A DNA stretch of 64,000 nt from positions 124,001 to 188,000 of the forward strand of contig NZ_JAJNOQ010000003.1 of assembly GCF_021044775.1 (NCBI RefSeq), written 5' to 3'. Positions 48,594 through 57,325 of the stretch are shown piece after piece. The translations under genes and the position numbers were made by a program. Numbering within the stretch: the stretch's first letter is position 1; each line of letters begins with the position of its first letter. Source of the DNA: Paraeggerthella hominis. Its GTDB lineage: Bacteria > Actinomycetota > Coriobacteriia > Coriobacteriales > Eggerthellaceae. The notes under the pieces were generated by a model. That model saw nothing but the letters and a program-made list of their open reading frames with translations, was not told where the DNA came from and did no database searches.

Positions 48594-49301
48594 ATGAGCT
48601 TCGTGGTAGAGGCCGTTGACCTGCATCGCATATACGAGAGCGCTTCGGGTCTCACCCATGCCCTGCGCGGCGTGTCGCTCTCGGTCGAGAAAGGCGAGTT
48701 CCTTGCCATCATGGGACCTTCGGGCTCGGGCAAGTCGACGCTCATGAACCTGCTCGGCTGTCTGGACACGCCCACGCGCGGGCGCTATCTGCTGGAAGGC
48801 GTCGACGTGGCGGCGTATCGCGAGGACGAGCTGGCCGAGATTCGGGCGACGCGTTTGGGCTTCGTGTTCCAGTCGTTCAACCTGCTGCCGCGCGCTACGG
48901 TCATGCGCAACGTCATGCTGCCGCTTGTGTACACGGCCTGCCCGCGCAAGGAGCGCGCCGCCCGCGCGCATGCGGCGCTGCGCAGCGTTTCGCTTGATCA
49001 AAGGCTGTACGACCATCGCAGCAACGAGCTGTCCGGCGGCCAGATGCAGCGCGTGGCCATCGCGCGCGCCCTGGTGAACGACCCGGCGCTCATCTTAGCC
49101 GACGAACCTACCGGCAACCTGGACACTGCAACGGGGGACATGGTGCTCGAGACGTTCAAGAGCCTGCGCGACCAGGGGAAGACCATCGTCCTCATCACGC
49201 ACGAACCCGACGTGGCCGCGCATGCGGACCGCGTGGTTCACATCAGGGACGGCAAGCTCTACGACGGCCCGCATGTCAGCTTGGCGGGAGGTGCACGATG
49301 A
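48594..49301 (+). CDS. Efflux ABC transporter ATPase (MacB/LolD type)
   Basis: A 235-residue ATPase with Walker A GPSGSGKST near residue 42, Q-loop VFQSFNLLP, signature ELSGGQMQRVAIARAL, Walker B LILADEPTGNLD and switch His in ITHE. It energises the partner permease, which it overlaps by 4 bp. This class extrudes macrolides, peptides or lipoproteins by a mechanotransmission mechanism. Confidence 0.88.
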   Translation: MSFVVEAVDLHRIYESASGLTHALRGVSLSVEKGEFLAIMGPSGSGKSTLMNLLGCLDTPTRGRYLLEGVDVAAYREDELAEIRATRLGFVFQSFNLLPRATVMRNVMLPLVYTACPRKERAARAHAALRSVSLDQRLYDHRSNELSGGQMQRVAIARALVNDPALILADEPTGNLDTATGDMVLETFKSLRDQGKTIVLITHEPDVAAHADRVVHIRDGKLYDGPHVSLAGGAR

Positions 49302-50488
49302 AGATCGGGGATTTGTTCTACGAAACCTGGCATGCCCTGTCGGCCAACAAGGGGCGCTCGTTCCTTACCATCTTGGGCATCGTGATCGGCATCGCCGCGG
49401 TCATCGCCATGACCTCGCTCATAGCGGGGGTCCAGAACATGCTCATGGGCGAGCTTGGGTTCAGCCAGGCCCGGCAGGTTTCCATCGGCGCCTATGCGCC
49501 TCAGGGCGTGACCTTCGACGATCTGGACAAGCTTGCTTCCGGCATGCCGGAATACGAAACCATTACGGGCGCATCTTACTCGTCTACCGAAGTTGCGAAA
49601 TCGGACGGCAAGAAGACTCCCGCGAACATCGTGGGCGTGCGGCCCGACTACTTCGAGGTGACCGGCTCGAAGCTCAAGGAGGGACGCTTCTTCACTGCGA
49701 GCGAAGAGGCGGGCGCAGCGCGCCTCGTGGTGATCGACAGCAGCTCCATCAGGGATCTTTTCGGCAGCGCCGACGTGCAGGCCGTGGGCAAGTCCGTTCG
49801 GCTGGGAAACGATGACTACACGGTGGTGGGCGTGCTCGACACCACGTCGTTCATGTCGGGCGGCATGACCATGTACCTGCCGTACACCACGGCGCAGACG
49901 CGTACCGGCGCGGGCGGCGGGGTATCGCAGATTATCGGAGCCGCTCGGGAAGGCACCGACATGGACCGGCTTGTCGAGACTACCCAAGATTACGTTGCAC
50001 GGTACTTCAATTTGCAGAAAAGCGACGTGTACGTGACCTCGCTCGATTCCATCATCAAGCAGATGGAAACCATGATGTCGGCGTTTTCGCTGCTCATGGG
50101 GTCGGTTGCTTCGATATCGCTGTTCGTGGGAGGCATCGGCATCATGAACATGATGCTGACGAACGTGACCGAGCGCATACGCGAGATCGGGCTGCGCAAA
50201 TCGTTGGGCGCGCGTCGCCACGACGTCACGATGCAGTTCTTGCTGGAAGCCGTTGCGCTGTGCGTTACGGGCGGCTTATTCGGCATCGTATTCGGGTTTT
50301 TGGCGGCGTGGGGCCTGGGCAGCGTGATCGGCGTGGTTCAGCCCGGCATGGCCGTTGCGCCCGTGCTGGCGCCTCAGGTGGTTTTGGGCGCGGTGGGCGT
50401 GTGCGTGCTCATAGGCGTGGTGTTCGGCTACTACCCGGCTCGGCGCGCCGCAAAGCTCGATCCCGTGGAGTCGCTGCGGTACCAGTAG
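49298..50488 (+). CDS. Efflux ABC transporter permease (MacB/FtsX family)
   Basis: A 396-residue permease. An N-terminal helix carries KGRSFLTILGIVIGIAAVIAM, a large external MacB_PCD domain spans about 45-270, and three C-terminal helices follow, with the FtsX motif RIREIGLRKSLGARRHDVTMQFLLEA. Its layout is one helix plus outer domain plus three helices, as in MacB. With the adaptor and ATPase it should form a tripartite-like exporter in a Gram-positive envelope; substrate unknown. Confidence 0.88.
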   Translation: MKIGDLFYETWHALSANKGRSFLTILGIVIGIAAVIAMTSLIAGVQNMLMGELGFSQARQVSIGAYAPQGVTFDDLDKLASGMPEYETITGASYSSTEVAKSDGKKTPANIVGVRPDYFEVTGSKLKEGRFFTASEEAGAARLVVIDSSSIRDLFGSADVQAVGKSVRLGNDDYTVVGVLDTTSFMSGGMTMYLPYTTAQTRTGAGGGVSQIIGAAREGTDMDRLVETTQDYVARYFNLQKSDVYVTSLDSIIKQMETMMSAFSLLMGSVASISLFVGGIGIMNMMLTNVTERIREIGLRKSLGARRHDVTMQFLLEAVALCVTGGLFGIVFGFLAAWGLGSVIGVVQPGMAVAPVLAPQVVLGAVGVCVLIGVVFGYYPARRAAKLDPVESLRYQ

Positions 50489-50575
50489 CGCAGGGTGTTG
50501 CGGGTCGAATCGACGCACTTTCCCAGAATTGACTAGCGCATCTGGACAACGACCGGATATTAGGATAATCTCAAG

Positions 50576-50595
50576 AAGTTAACTATAGCTAACTT
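50576..50595 (+). promoter_or_regulatory. Palindromic operator before the nitrogenase-like operon
   Basis: AAGTTA-ACTATAGC-TAACTT is a 20-bp palindrome with one mismatched pair, overall AAGTTARCTATAGYTAACTT. It lies between a GATAAT box (50564-50569) and the ribosome site AGGAGG, so binding would block transcription. The shape resembles DtxR/IdeR or MntR boxes; assignment to a metal regulator is inference. Confidence 0.6.
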
Positions 50596-50610
50596 TTAGG
50601 AGGTTGTCGT

Positions 50611-51753
50611 ATGCCCAAGCGCATAGTGCAGCTGTCTCTTCTGGCTGCTGCGGTAGGCTTGTTCGCTACGGGGTGCTCTGCGCCCCAGGATCCAGCTGCT
50701 GAAAACAGCGGCGAAAAAGAGCCGATAGTCGTCGTTGACCAAAACGGGGAAGAGCAGCAACTGCCCGGATCTATCGATCGCTTCGTTACCACGGCGTTGC
50801 CGCTTCCCAGCGTGTACGCCGTTACGGGCGAGCCGCTTGACAAGCTGGTCGGAATGCACCCCGGTTCAGCGAGCGCCATCAAAGATTCCGTGATGGCCGC
50901 TATGTACCCCGACCTGCTTGACGTTCCCAGCAGCTTCGTTCAGGGCGACGAGATCAACGTCGAAGAGCTGCTTGCCCTCAAGCCCGATGCCGTGATGTAT
51001 TGGGCCGAGTACGGCAACCAACGCGACGCCATGAAAGCCGCAGGGATTCCCATCGTTGGCGTGAAGACCCAAGGCGACGGAGACGCCCTGGTGACCTTCG
51101 ATTCATGGGTCGAGATCATGGGCCGCATGTTCGGGAGCACGGGCAAGACGGATGCCGTTGTCGACTACGGCAAGCGCGTGAAGGAGGAGGTCGCGCAGAA
51201 GACGGCCTCTATCGACGAGAAGGACAAGCCCCGGACGCTTTTCCTGTTCAATCACGATGACAAGAAGATCACCACATCTGCCCAAGGCCACTACGGGCAG
51301 GGGTGGATCGACGCAGCCGGAGGCGTGAACGTTGCCTCGGAGCTGTCGGGCACGCCCGCTATCAGCATGGAGCAGATTTACGAATGGAACCCCGACGTTA
51401 TCATCATCACCACGTTTTCCCAAACCATGCCCGAGGATCTATACAACAACACGGTTCCCGGACAGGATTGGAGTAACGTGAAGGCGGTGCGCGAGGGCCG
51501 CGTGTACAAAGAGCCTATCGGAGTTTATCGCTGGTTCCCTCCTTCGGGTGACGCTCCGCTCATGTTGAAGTGGATGTCCGAAACGCTGTACCCGGATCTG
51601 TTCGACTACGACATGGAAGCCGAGATCAAGGCGTACTACAACGAGTTCTATTCTTACGATATATCTGACGACCAGGTAAAAGGCGTTCTTTCCTCCAATC
51701 CGGAAGCCGCTCGCGGTGCTGATTGGCAGTACAAGAGCAGCAACACCAAATAG
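50611..51753 (+). CDS. FepB/BtuF-type substrate-binding lipoprotein
   Basis: A 380-residue binding protein. A short signal with the lipobox ATGC anchors it outside. The fold is Peripla_BP_2: VDQNGEEQQLPGSIDRFV, VEELLALKPDAVMYW, a long helix, and GWIDAAGGVNVASEL, then IYEWNPDVIIITTF. Relatives bind ferric siderophores, haem, cobalamin or metal chelates. It is first of six genes whose last three encode a nitrogenase-like reductase, so the captured compound is probably metal-bound or is itself the enzyme's substrate. The leader holds a palindromic operator. Confidence 0.88.
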   Translation: MPKRIVQLSLLAAAVGLFATGCSAPQDPAAENSGEKEPIVVVDQNGEEQQLPGSIDRFVTTALPLPSVYAVTGEPLDKLVGMHPGSASAIKDSVMAAMYPDLLDVPSSFVQGDEINVEELLALKPDAVMYWAEYGNQRDAMKAAGIPIVGVKTQGDGDALVTFDSWVEIMGRMFGSTGKTDAVVDYGKRVKEEVAQKTASIDEKDKPRTLFLFNHDDKKITTSAQGHYGQGWIDAAGGVNVASELSGTPAISMEQIYEWNPDVIIITTFSQTMPEDLYNNTVPGQDWSNVKAVREGRVYKEPIGVYRWFPPSGDAPLMLKWMSETLYPDLFDYDMEAEIKAYYNEFYSYDISDDQVKGVLSSNPEAARGADWQYKSSNTK

Positions 51754-51768
51754 CTGACCATGCGATTC

Positions 51769-51813
51769 GGGATGCCCGCTGATGCTTCCGGCAGATGCAG
51801 GGCATCCCTTTTT
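51769..51813 (+). terminator. Terminator between binding protein and permease
   Basis: GGGATGCCC (51769-51777) pairs with GGGCATCCC (51800-51808), followed by TTTTT. Partial readthrough would give more binding protein than transporter and enzyme. Confidence 0.8.
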
Positions 51814-51836
51814 GCGCAACGTTTGCAAGGAGTTCA

Positions 51837-52847
51837 ATGAAGTTCAAATCTATTCGCTACCAGCGATTGATGCAAGGGGCCCTGATCGGCGTTTTGCTTG
51901 CGTCGGCAGCGCTGGCCTTGTGCCTCGGGCGCTATGGCATTCCGCTTGACGAGCTGCTCTCCGTTTTGGCAGGGCAACCCGTGGCGAACGAGACGACCTA
52001 CACCGTGCTGTTCTCTATCAGGATCCCGCGGCTTTTTATGGCCATGATCGTTGGAGCGGGGCTGTCGGTTGCCGGATTGTCGTTGCAGGCGATGTTCGGG
52101 AACCCTTTGGTTAGCTCCGATATCTTGGGCGTATCGGCTGCCGCCGGCTTCGGTGCCGCTCTGGGCATCTTGCTGGTTGGCGATTCGCTTGCGGTCCAGG
52201 TGATGGCCATCCTGTTTGGATTTGCGGGCATAACCTGCACGTACGGCATGAGCCGCAGAAGAGGCAGGAGCACCGTTCTCACGCTGGTGCTGTCGGGCGT
52301 TATCGTGGGCGCGGTGTTCCAGGCGCTCGTTTCGTTGGTCAAGTTTGTGGCCGATCCGCAAAACACGCTGCCGGCGATCACGTATTGGCTGATGGGAAGT
52401 CTTGCGGGAACGTCTGTTACCGACGTGATTACCGTTGGGCCCGCCATCATCGCCGGCATCGGCGTTCTGTGGTGCCTTCGGTGGAAACTCAACGTGCTCT
52501 CTTTGCCTGAAGACGAAGCCGTGTCTTTGGGGGTGAACGTGAAGCGTTTGCGCCTTGTCGTCATTTCGGCGGCTACGGTCATCGCCGCTCTTACCGTTTC
52601 GATATGCGGCATAGTGACGTTCGTGGGGCTGGCCGTTCCTCACTTTGCTCGCATGCTGACCGGGAACGACCATAAGTTTCTTTTGCCCGCATGCGTTCTG
52701 GTCGGCGCGGTTTTCATGGTCCTCATCGACACGGGCGCGCGTGCGGCAACGCCAGCCGAGATACCGCTGTCTATTCTGACGGCTATCGTGGGAGCGCCGT
52801 TCTTCGCGGTCCTCTTGCGGCGAACCGGGGGTGCTTGGAGTGATTAG
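51837..52847 (+). CDS. FecCD-family ABC permease
   Basis: A 336-residue permease with about ten membrane helices. Family marks are FSIRIPRLFMAMIVGAGLSVAG, QAMFGNPLVSSDILGVSAAAGFGA, YWLMGSLAGT and the ATPase-contact loop SLGVNVKRLRLVV, then CGIVTFVGLAVPHFARML. Such permeases work as homodimers importing siderophores, haem or cobalamin. ATG 51837 follows CAAGGAG and comes 24 bases after the terminator. It overlaps the ATPase gene. Confidence 0.9.
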   Translation: MKFKSIRYQRLMQGALIGVLLASAALALCLGRYGIPLDELLSVLAGQPVANETTYTVLFSIRIPRLFMAMIVGAGLSVAGLSLQAMFGNPLVSSDILGVSAAAGFGAALGILLVGDSLAVQVMAILFGFAGITCTYGMSRRRGRSTVLTLVLSGVIVGAVFQALVSLVKFVADPQNTLPAITYWLMGSLAGTSVTDVITVGPAIIAGIGVLWCLRWKLNVLSLPEDEAVSLGVNVKRLRLVVISAATVIAALTVSICGIVTFVGLAVPHFARMLTGNDHKFLLPACVLVGAVFMVLIDTGARAATPAEIPLSILTAIVGAPFFAVLLRRTGGAWSD

Positions 52848-53622
52848 GGCTAAATCGGTGGCGTTTTGCTATGCGGGCGGAAGCCCTTTGTTCCAGGATG
52901 TTTCGTTCGAAGTTCCGGCTGGCAGCGTTTTGGCGGTCTTGGGTTCGAACGGCGTGGGGAAGACGACGCTTTTGCGTTGCCTTATGCGGTTTCTCTCTCC
53001 TACGGAAGGGGAGTTCTTTCTTGGCGATCGGCCGGTACGCGACGTGTCTGCGGCTGATTTTTGGAAGGAAATCAGCTACGTCCCGCAAGCTCGCAGCATG
53101 GTGTTCAGCCATACCGTGCTCGATCTTGTGGTCATGGGGCGCTCGTCGTACGTTGCTTTCGGAAGAACGCCTTCGAAGAACGACTACCTTCGTGCGGAAG
53201 GTTTGCTCGAGAGCATGGGCATCGCCTCGCTTGCGCGGCGCTCGTGCCATCAGCTTTCGGGCGGGCAGCTGCAGATGGTCCTTATTGCTCGGGCGTTGGT
53301 GAAGGAGCCTTCTGTGCTGATCATGGACGAGCCTGAATCGAACTTGGACATGCGCAATCAGATCCACGTTCTTGACCTGGTAGAGCGCTTGGCGTCAAAG
53401 GACGGCCTTTCCATCGTCATGAATACCCACTATCCGGCGCATGCCCTGCGCGTTGCCGACCAGGCTTTGCTGATCGGACGCGAGGGACATGCTTGCGGGC
53501 CGGTCAAAGACATGCTGAACCGCCGGAGCATTTCCCAGTATTACGGCGTCGACGCGCAGTTGCTCTCCTGCGTTGAGGACGGGCGCGCGTACGATGCCGT
53601 TATTCCCTTGAGGAGGACATGA
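52831..53622 (+). CDS. FecE/BtuD-type ABC ATPase
   Basis: A 263-residue ATPase with Walker A GSNGVGKTT near residue 38, a Q-loop in YVPQARSMVF, signature QLSGGQLQMVLIARAL, Walker B VLIMDEPESNLD and switch His in NTHYPAHAL. GTG 52831 or GTG 52840 can start it; both overlap the permease end. Its stop overlaps the next gene by 4 bp, so import and the nitrogenase-like subunits are translationally linked. Confidence 0.9.
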   Translation: MLGVIRAKSVAFCYAGGSPLFQDVSFEVPAGSVLAVLGSNGVGKTTLLRCLMRFLSPTEGEFFLGDRPVRDVSAADFWKEISYVPQARSMVFSHTVLDLVVMGRSSYVAFGRTPSKNDYLRAEGLLESMGIASLARRSCHQLSGGQLQMVLIARALVKEPSVLIMDEPESNLDMRNQIHVLDLVERLASKDGLSIVMNTHYPAHALRVADQALLIGREGHACGPVKDMLNRRSISQYYGVDAQLLSCVEDGRAYDAVIPLRRT

Positions 53623-54986
53623 TGAAAGCCCCTTGCCTCGATGCGCAGTCGCTGCCCCCGAAGGGTATTCCTATTACGGAGATCAAGGTTGATTCCGAAG
53701 GGAAGCCTCTCTTGCTCAACAAAGGATCCGATCTGTGCTTTTACTCGCCTGCGACGGGAGGATACGGCATTCCTCGCGTTGCATGCCTGGTGCCCGGAAG
53801 CCATGTTCTGTTCGTTGCCCCTCAGGGCTGCGGCCGGCACGGGTTGGTGGCGGCGTATCTTCACGGGCGCGATCGCGCGAGGATCCATGCCTTGCATGTT
53901 CAAGATGAGGCGGTGTCGCTTGGATCGCATCTGGACCAAGTGGCGAATGCCGCGCGCTTCATCGTGGATCGATATGCGCCCAGTGCCCTTACCATTGTGT
54001 ACAGCTGCATCGACGATCTGCTGGGTTCGGATTTCGATCTGATCGCTTCGGACGTGCAGGATGCTTGCGGGCTGCCGGTGCAGGTTTCGGCTATGAACCC
54101 CATCAGAAGCGAAGGATCCCTGCCGCCGTTGCCTCGGGCGTTGCGCACGGTTTACAGCTTTTTGGAACCCTCGAAGCAGGGCGACGTTTCCTCGTCTTCT
54201 TCGGGGGCGGACGGCCAGCCTGCGATTCTGAACTTGTGCGGCATCTTCTCGAACGTGCATCCGTCTTCGGAGGCCCATGCTGTGCTTGCTCGGGCGGGCT
54301 ATAGATTGGCGAACGTGGCCGATTGCGCAACCTACGAGGAGTTCCAGGCGCTTTCGGCGTCCCGCTTGAACTTGGTTGCGCATGACGCGGCGGCGATCGC
54401 GTGCGATTCTTTGCACGATCGTCTGGGCATGGAGAGCCTTCGCTTTCCTCTTCATGTGCTGCCCTCCTTGGTGGCTCGAAGCTACGAACGCCTTGAGAAG
54501 AAGCTGGAGGTCGCGCTTTCCTGGCAGCAAGCGCGCGACCAGGCCATGGCGGAGATCGGGTTGCTTGCTTCCCGCTTGAAGGGTCTGCGCGTTTCCGTGG
54601 GCTCGTCCCACTTGGCAAGCCCTTTTGAGCTGGCTCGGTTTTTGACGGAGTGCGGGATGAGGGTCGAGTCGGTGTATGCGAACGCTCTTTCGCGCACGTG
54701 CATGGAGCAGCTTTCGTGGTTGCAGCAAAAGGCCCCTCAGATCGTCGTGCTGCCGCCCGAGTCGAGACGCGCTCTGTTCATGCACGAAACGGCTCCTGAA
54801 GTGGATGTGGCGGTGGGACTGGATGCTGCGTACTACTCGAATTGCACGCGGTACGCCGATATAGGATTCGAATTGCCGCTGTTCGGCTTTCAGGGCGGTG
54901 TCGAGCTGTTGCGCATGCTGGTGCGCCCTTGCGAGGTATCCGATGGGTTCGAGGCTGCTCTGACCAGCAGCAGCCTTGTGGTGTAG
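53619..54986 (+). CDS. Nitrogenase component-1-like subunit (NifD/BchN-like)
   Basis: A 455-residue member of the oxidored_nitro superfamily. Three Cys fit the P-cluster-type positions of NifD: Cys40 in SDLCFYSP (or Cys56), Cys71 in APQGCGRHG, and Cys130 in IVYSCIDDLLGSD. The C-terminal LFGFQGGVELLRML aligns with NifD's end, but I see no His equivalent to the FeMo-cofactor ligand. It should bind an iron-sulfur cluster with the next subunit and reduce an organic or metal-chelate substrate. It overlaps the ATPase gene by 4 bp. It does not look like true NifD, BchN or CfbD; substrate unknown. Confidence 0.8.
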   Translation: MMKAPCLDAQSLPPKGIPITEIKVDSEGKPLLLNKGSDLCFYSPATGGYGIPRVACLVPGSHVLFVAPQGCGRHGLVAAYLHGRDRARIHALHVQDEAVSLGSHLDQVANAARFIVDRYAPSALTIVYSCIDDLLGSDFDLIASDVQDACGLPVQVSAMNPIRSEGSLPPLPRALRTVYSFLEPSKQGDVSSSSSGADGQPAILNLCGIFSNVHPSSEAHAVLARAGYRLANVADCATYEEFQALSASRLNLVAHDAAAIACDSLHDRLGMESLRFPLHVLPSLVARSYERLEKKLEVALSWQQARDQAMAEIGLLASRLKGLRVSVGSSHLASPFELARFLTECGMRVESVYANALSRTCMEQLSWLQQKAPQIVVLPPESRRALFMHETAPEVDVAVGLDAAYYSNCTRYADIGFELPLFGFQGGVELLRMLVRPCEVSDGFEAALTSSSLVV

Positions 54987-54997
54987 GAGCGTCGGGC

Positions 54998-56293
54998 ATG
55001 CTTGTCGCATTGTGCGAATGCGTGCGCGGCGACGTTTGTTCCAGGGCGGGCGCCCAAGAAGGAGAGCACATGGACGGGCTTCATTATTTCGACGTTCTGC
55101 CGGCCTTTGCCCCCGACTATTCGGGAGCGGTGTCGGTTCTGTACGATTTGCAGGGAACCATTGTGGTGAACGGAGCAAGCGGGTGTCTTGCCAATTGCGC
55201 TGGCTACGATGAGCCGCGCTACTTCGAAAAAACCTCGCTCGTGCTTTCGAGCGGGCTGCGGGATGTTCGGGCCGTATTCGGGGATGAGGAGTTCCTGGAG
55301 GAAACGCTTCCCCTCATAGAGGGGCTGCAAGGTTCTCGATACCTCGCCTTGCTCGCCAGCCCAGCAGCGGCGATTATCGGCACGGACCATAAAGCGGTTG
55401 CTGCGGCTTTGGAGGATCGGCTGTCTTTGCCTTGCTTCGCGTTCGAAACCACGGGCATGACCGCCTACGATCGCGGTGCGAGCATGGTGATGATGGAGCT
55501 GTGCAGGCGCTACGCGAAGCCGGCTCCTCGAAGCGTCGCCCCGTCTGCGAACATCTTAGGGGCGATACCGCTTGATCTTTGGGGACCCGATCAGCTTGTC
55601 GTTTTACGTGAAGACGTGGAGAGGGAGGGCTACCGAGTGATCTGCACGCTTGGCATGGACTATTCGTTCGAAGACGTCGAGCGTCTTGCGGAGGCGCACG
55701 TCAACGTGGTTGTTTCGGTGGCTGCCCTTGCGTCGGCCCGCTGGCTTGAGCAAGCGTTCGGCACGCCTTGGACGTGCGCCTTGCCCGTGGGGCCTTGCCG
55801 TGCGGGATGGATGGCTCCCGATGGCTTTCAGGCGTCTTCCGATTCTTGGAAAGCGCAGTTCTCGGCAAAGCCTTTGGGCGGCGTCGGGAATCCGTGCGAA
55901 CCGGCATGCGGCGTGAAGGTGCTGATTGTCGGCCAGCAAGTATGGGCCAACGCCTTTCGCGCCGGGCTGATGCGAGAAGTTTCGGGCGCTGACTGCACGG
56001 TGGCCAGCTTCTTCGGCATGGACGACGAGCTGATGCTCGAGGGCGACCGGTCGTTTTCAAGCGAAGGTGAATTTTGCGAGCACGTTGTTGATCGCGGGTA
56101 CGACGTGGTGATAGGCGATCCATTGTTTCAGGAGGCCATTCCTTGCGAGGTGGCATACGTGGGCGTTCCCCACGTTGCGGTTTCCAGCCGCTTGTATTGG
56201 ACGAATCCGGCGCCCGCCGTGGGACCGGACGCCCTTTCTGCGGCGCTCGCGACGATAGAGCATACTATGGTGCGGAAGAAGGCGAGTCGGTGA
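54998..56293 (+). CDS. Nitrogenase component-1-like subunit (NifK/BchB-like)
   Basis: A 431-residue partner subunit. The segment SGAVSVLYDLQGTIVVNG, followed by GASGCLANCAGYDEPRYF, aligns with NifK around its Cys95 and gives Cys63 and Cys67. The other two NifK cluster Cys seem lost: the first position is in PDYSGA, the third in ASPAAAIIGTD. Together with three Cys of the first subunit this suggests a bridging [4Fe-4S] cluster rather than an 8-Fe P cluster. ATG 54998 (after GGAG) or ATG 55070 (after AAGGAG) may start it. It overlaps the NifH-like gene by 4 bp. Confidence 0.78.
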   Translation: MLVALCECVRGDVCSRAGAQEGEHMDGLHYFDVLPAFAPDYSGAVSVLYDLQGTIVVNGASGCLANCAGYDEPRYFEKTSLVLSSGLRDVRAVFGDEEFLEETLPLIEGLQGSRYLALLASPAAAIIGTDHKAVAAALEDRLSLPCFAFETTGMTAYDRGASMVMMELCRRYAKPAPRSVAPSANILGAIPLDLWGPDQLVVLREDVEREGYRVICTLGMDYSFEDVERLAEAHVNVVVSVAALASARWLEQAFGTPWTCALPVGPCRAGWMAPDGFQASSDSWKAQFSAKPLGGVGNPCEPACGVKVLIVGQQVWANAFRAGLMREVSGADCTVASFFGMDDELMLEGDRSFSSEGEFCEHVVDRGYDVVIGDPLFQEAIPCEVAYVGVPHVAVSSRLYWTNPAPAVGPDALSAALATIEHTMVRKKASR

Positions 56294-57039
56294 AGAAGAT
56301 AGCATTTTACGGCAAAGGCGGTATAGGGAAGTCGACCACGACGTCGAACGTTTCCGCCGCCCTTGCAGAGCAGGGCTTCACGGTCATGCAGATAGGATGC
56401 GACCCCAAGTCGGATTCGACGAAGAACCTGACGGAGGGCGTTCGCATCCTTACGGTTTTGGATGCCATCAAGGAAAAAGGCGGGCACGTGAAGCTGGAGG
56501 ATATCGTGGTCCGCAGCGATACGGGGGTGCTGTGCGTTGAGGCGGGCGGTCCTCCTCCGGGTATCGGGTGCGCGGGCCGGGGCATCATCGCGGCGTTCGA
56601 GCGCCTTGACGAGCTGAAGGCGTTCCAGACCTACGAGCCTGATTTCGTGCTGTACGACGTGTTGGGCGACGTGGTGTGCGGAGGGTTCGCCATGCCCATA
56701 CGCGGCGGCTATGCCGAAGACGTGTACATCGTGACATCGGGGGAGATGATGGCTTTGTATGCTGCGGACAACATAAACCGAGCCGTAGCGGCGTACCGGA
56801 ACAAGGGCTACGCTCGGGTGCGCGGCGTTATCCTGAACGAGCGAAACGTGAAGGACGAGCGCGCTACGGTGGAGGCTGCCTGTGCGGAGATGGGCACTTC
56901 CCTGGTTGCTTCTTTGCCTCGAAGTCCGGAGGTTCAGCAAGCTGAAGAGCTTCGCAAGACCGTTGTGGCGGCGCTTCCTGACTCGGCAATGGCCGAGCGC
57001 TATCGCAGCCTTGCTCGGATGCTTTTGGAAAGCTGCTAG
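56290..57039 (+). CDS. NifH/BchL-like Fe protein
   Basis: A 249-residue ATP-dependent electron donor. The P-loop GKGGIGKST is at residues 8-16, switch I DPKSDST follows, and both subunit-bridging cluster Cys are present: Cys94 in GIGCAGRG and Cys130 in DVVCGGF. The Arg after the first Cys, the site of ADP-ribosylation in NifH, is kept. It is slightly shorter than NifH (about 290) and lacks its C-terminal tail. GTG 56290 overlaps the preceding stop by 4 bp, fixing a dedicated partnership with the two component-1-like subunits. Confidence 0.88.
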   Translation: MKKIAFYGKGGIGKSTTTSNVSAALAEQGFTVMQIGCDPKSDSTKNLTEGVRILTVLDAIKEKGGHVKLEDIVVRSDTGVLCVEAGGPPPGIGCAGRGIIAAFERLDELKAFQTYEPDFVLYDVLGDVVCGGFAMPIRGGYAEDVYIVTSGEMMALYAADNINRAVAAYRNKGYARVRGVILNERNVKDERATVEAACAEMGTSLVASLPRSPEVQQAEELRKTVVAALPDSAMAERYRSLARMLLESC

Positions 57040-57119
57040 CTTGCGCGTTCGCGAAGGAATGCCGACGAATCCTTCTGCCCCTTCTCCTGTCGCCTGCGTG
57101 GTAGAATACCGCGAAGCAT

Positions 57120-57290
57120 ATATTGGCAAAGATGGTTGCGCCAAGCGCGGCGCGAGCGAACGTGCGGATCATGTTCGTTTGGGGAAATGCGGGTGAGAAT
57201 CCTGCGCTATACCAGTAACCGTAAACGTTGATGGCCGGACGACATGCAGGCATGCGTTCGAGCCAGATGAGGCGAAGTCGGAACACCCAT
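57120..57290 (+). promoter_or_regulatory. Predicted cobalamin riboswitch
   Basis: The core blocks occur in order: GGGGAAAT at 57181-57188, GGGTGAGAATCC at 57191-57202, CCAGTAACCGTAA at 57212-57224 (ten of thirteen bases of the CCCGCAACTGTAA block), and GAGCCAGATGAGGCG at 57260-57274, which is a diverged B12-box end. A TAGAAT box at 57102-57107 precedes it and the giant surface-protein gene starts 36 bases after it. No terminator is seen, so control may act on translation. Confidence 0.65.
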
Positions 57291-57325
57291 CCATCGCAGC
57301 AAGCCCTGGAAGAGAGGTGCCGACG

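Noticed and set aside
53619..57039. True dinitrogen-fixing nitrogenase
   Set aside because: The cofactor ligand His and several P-cluster Cys are missing, and no nifE/N/B-type genes are present.
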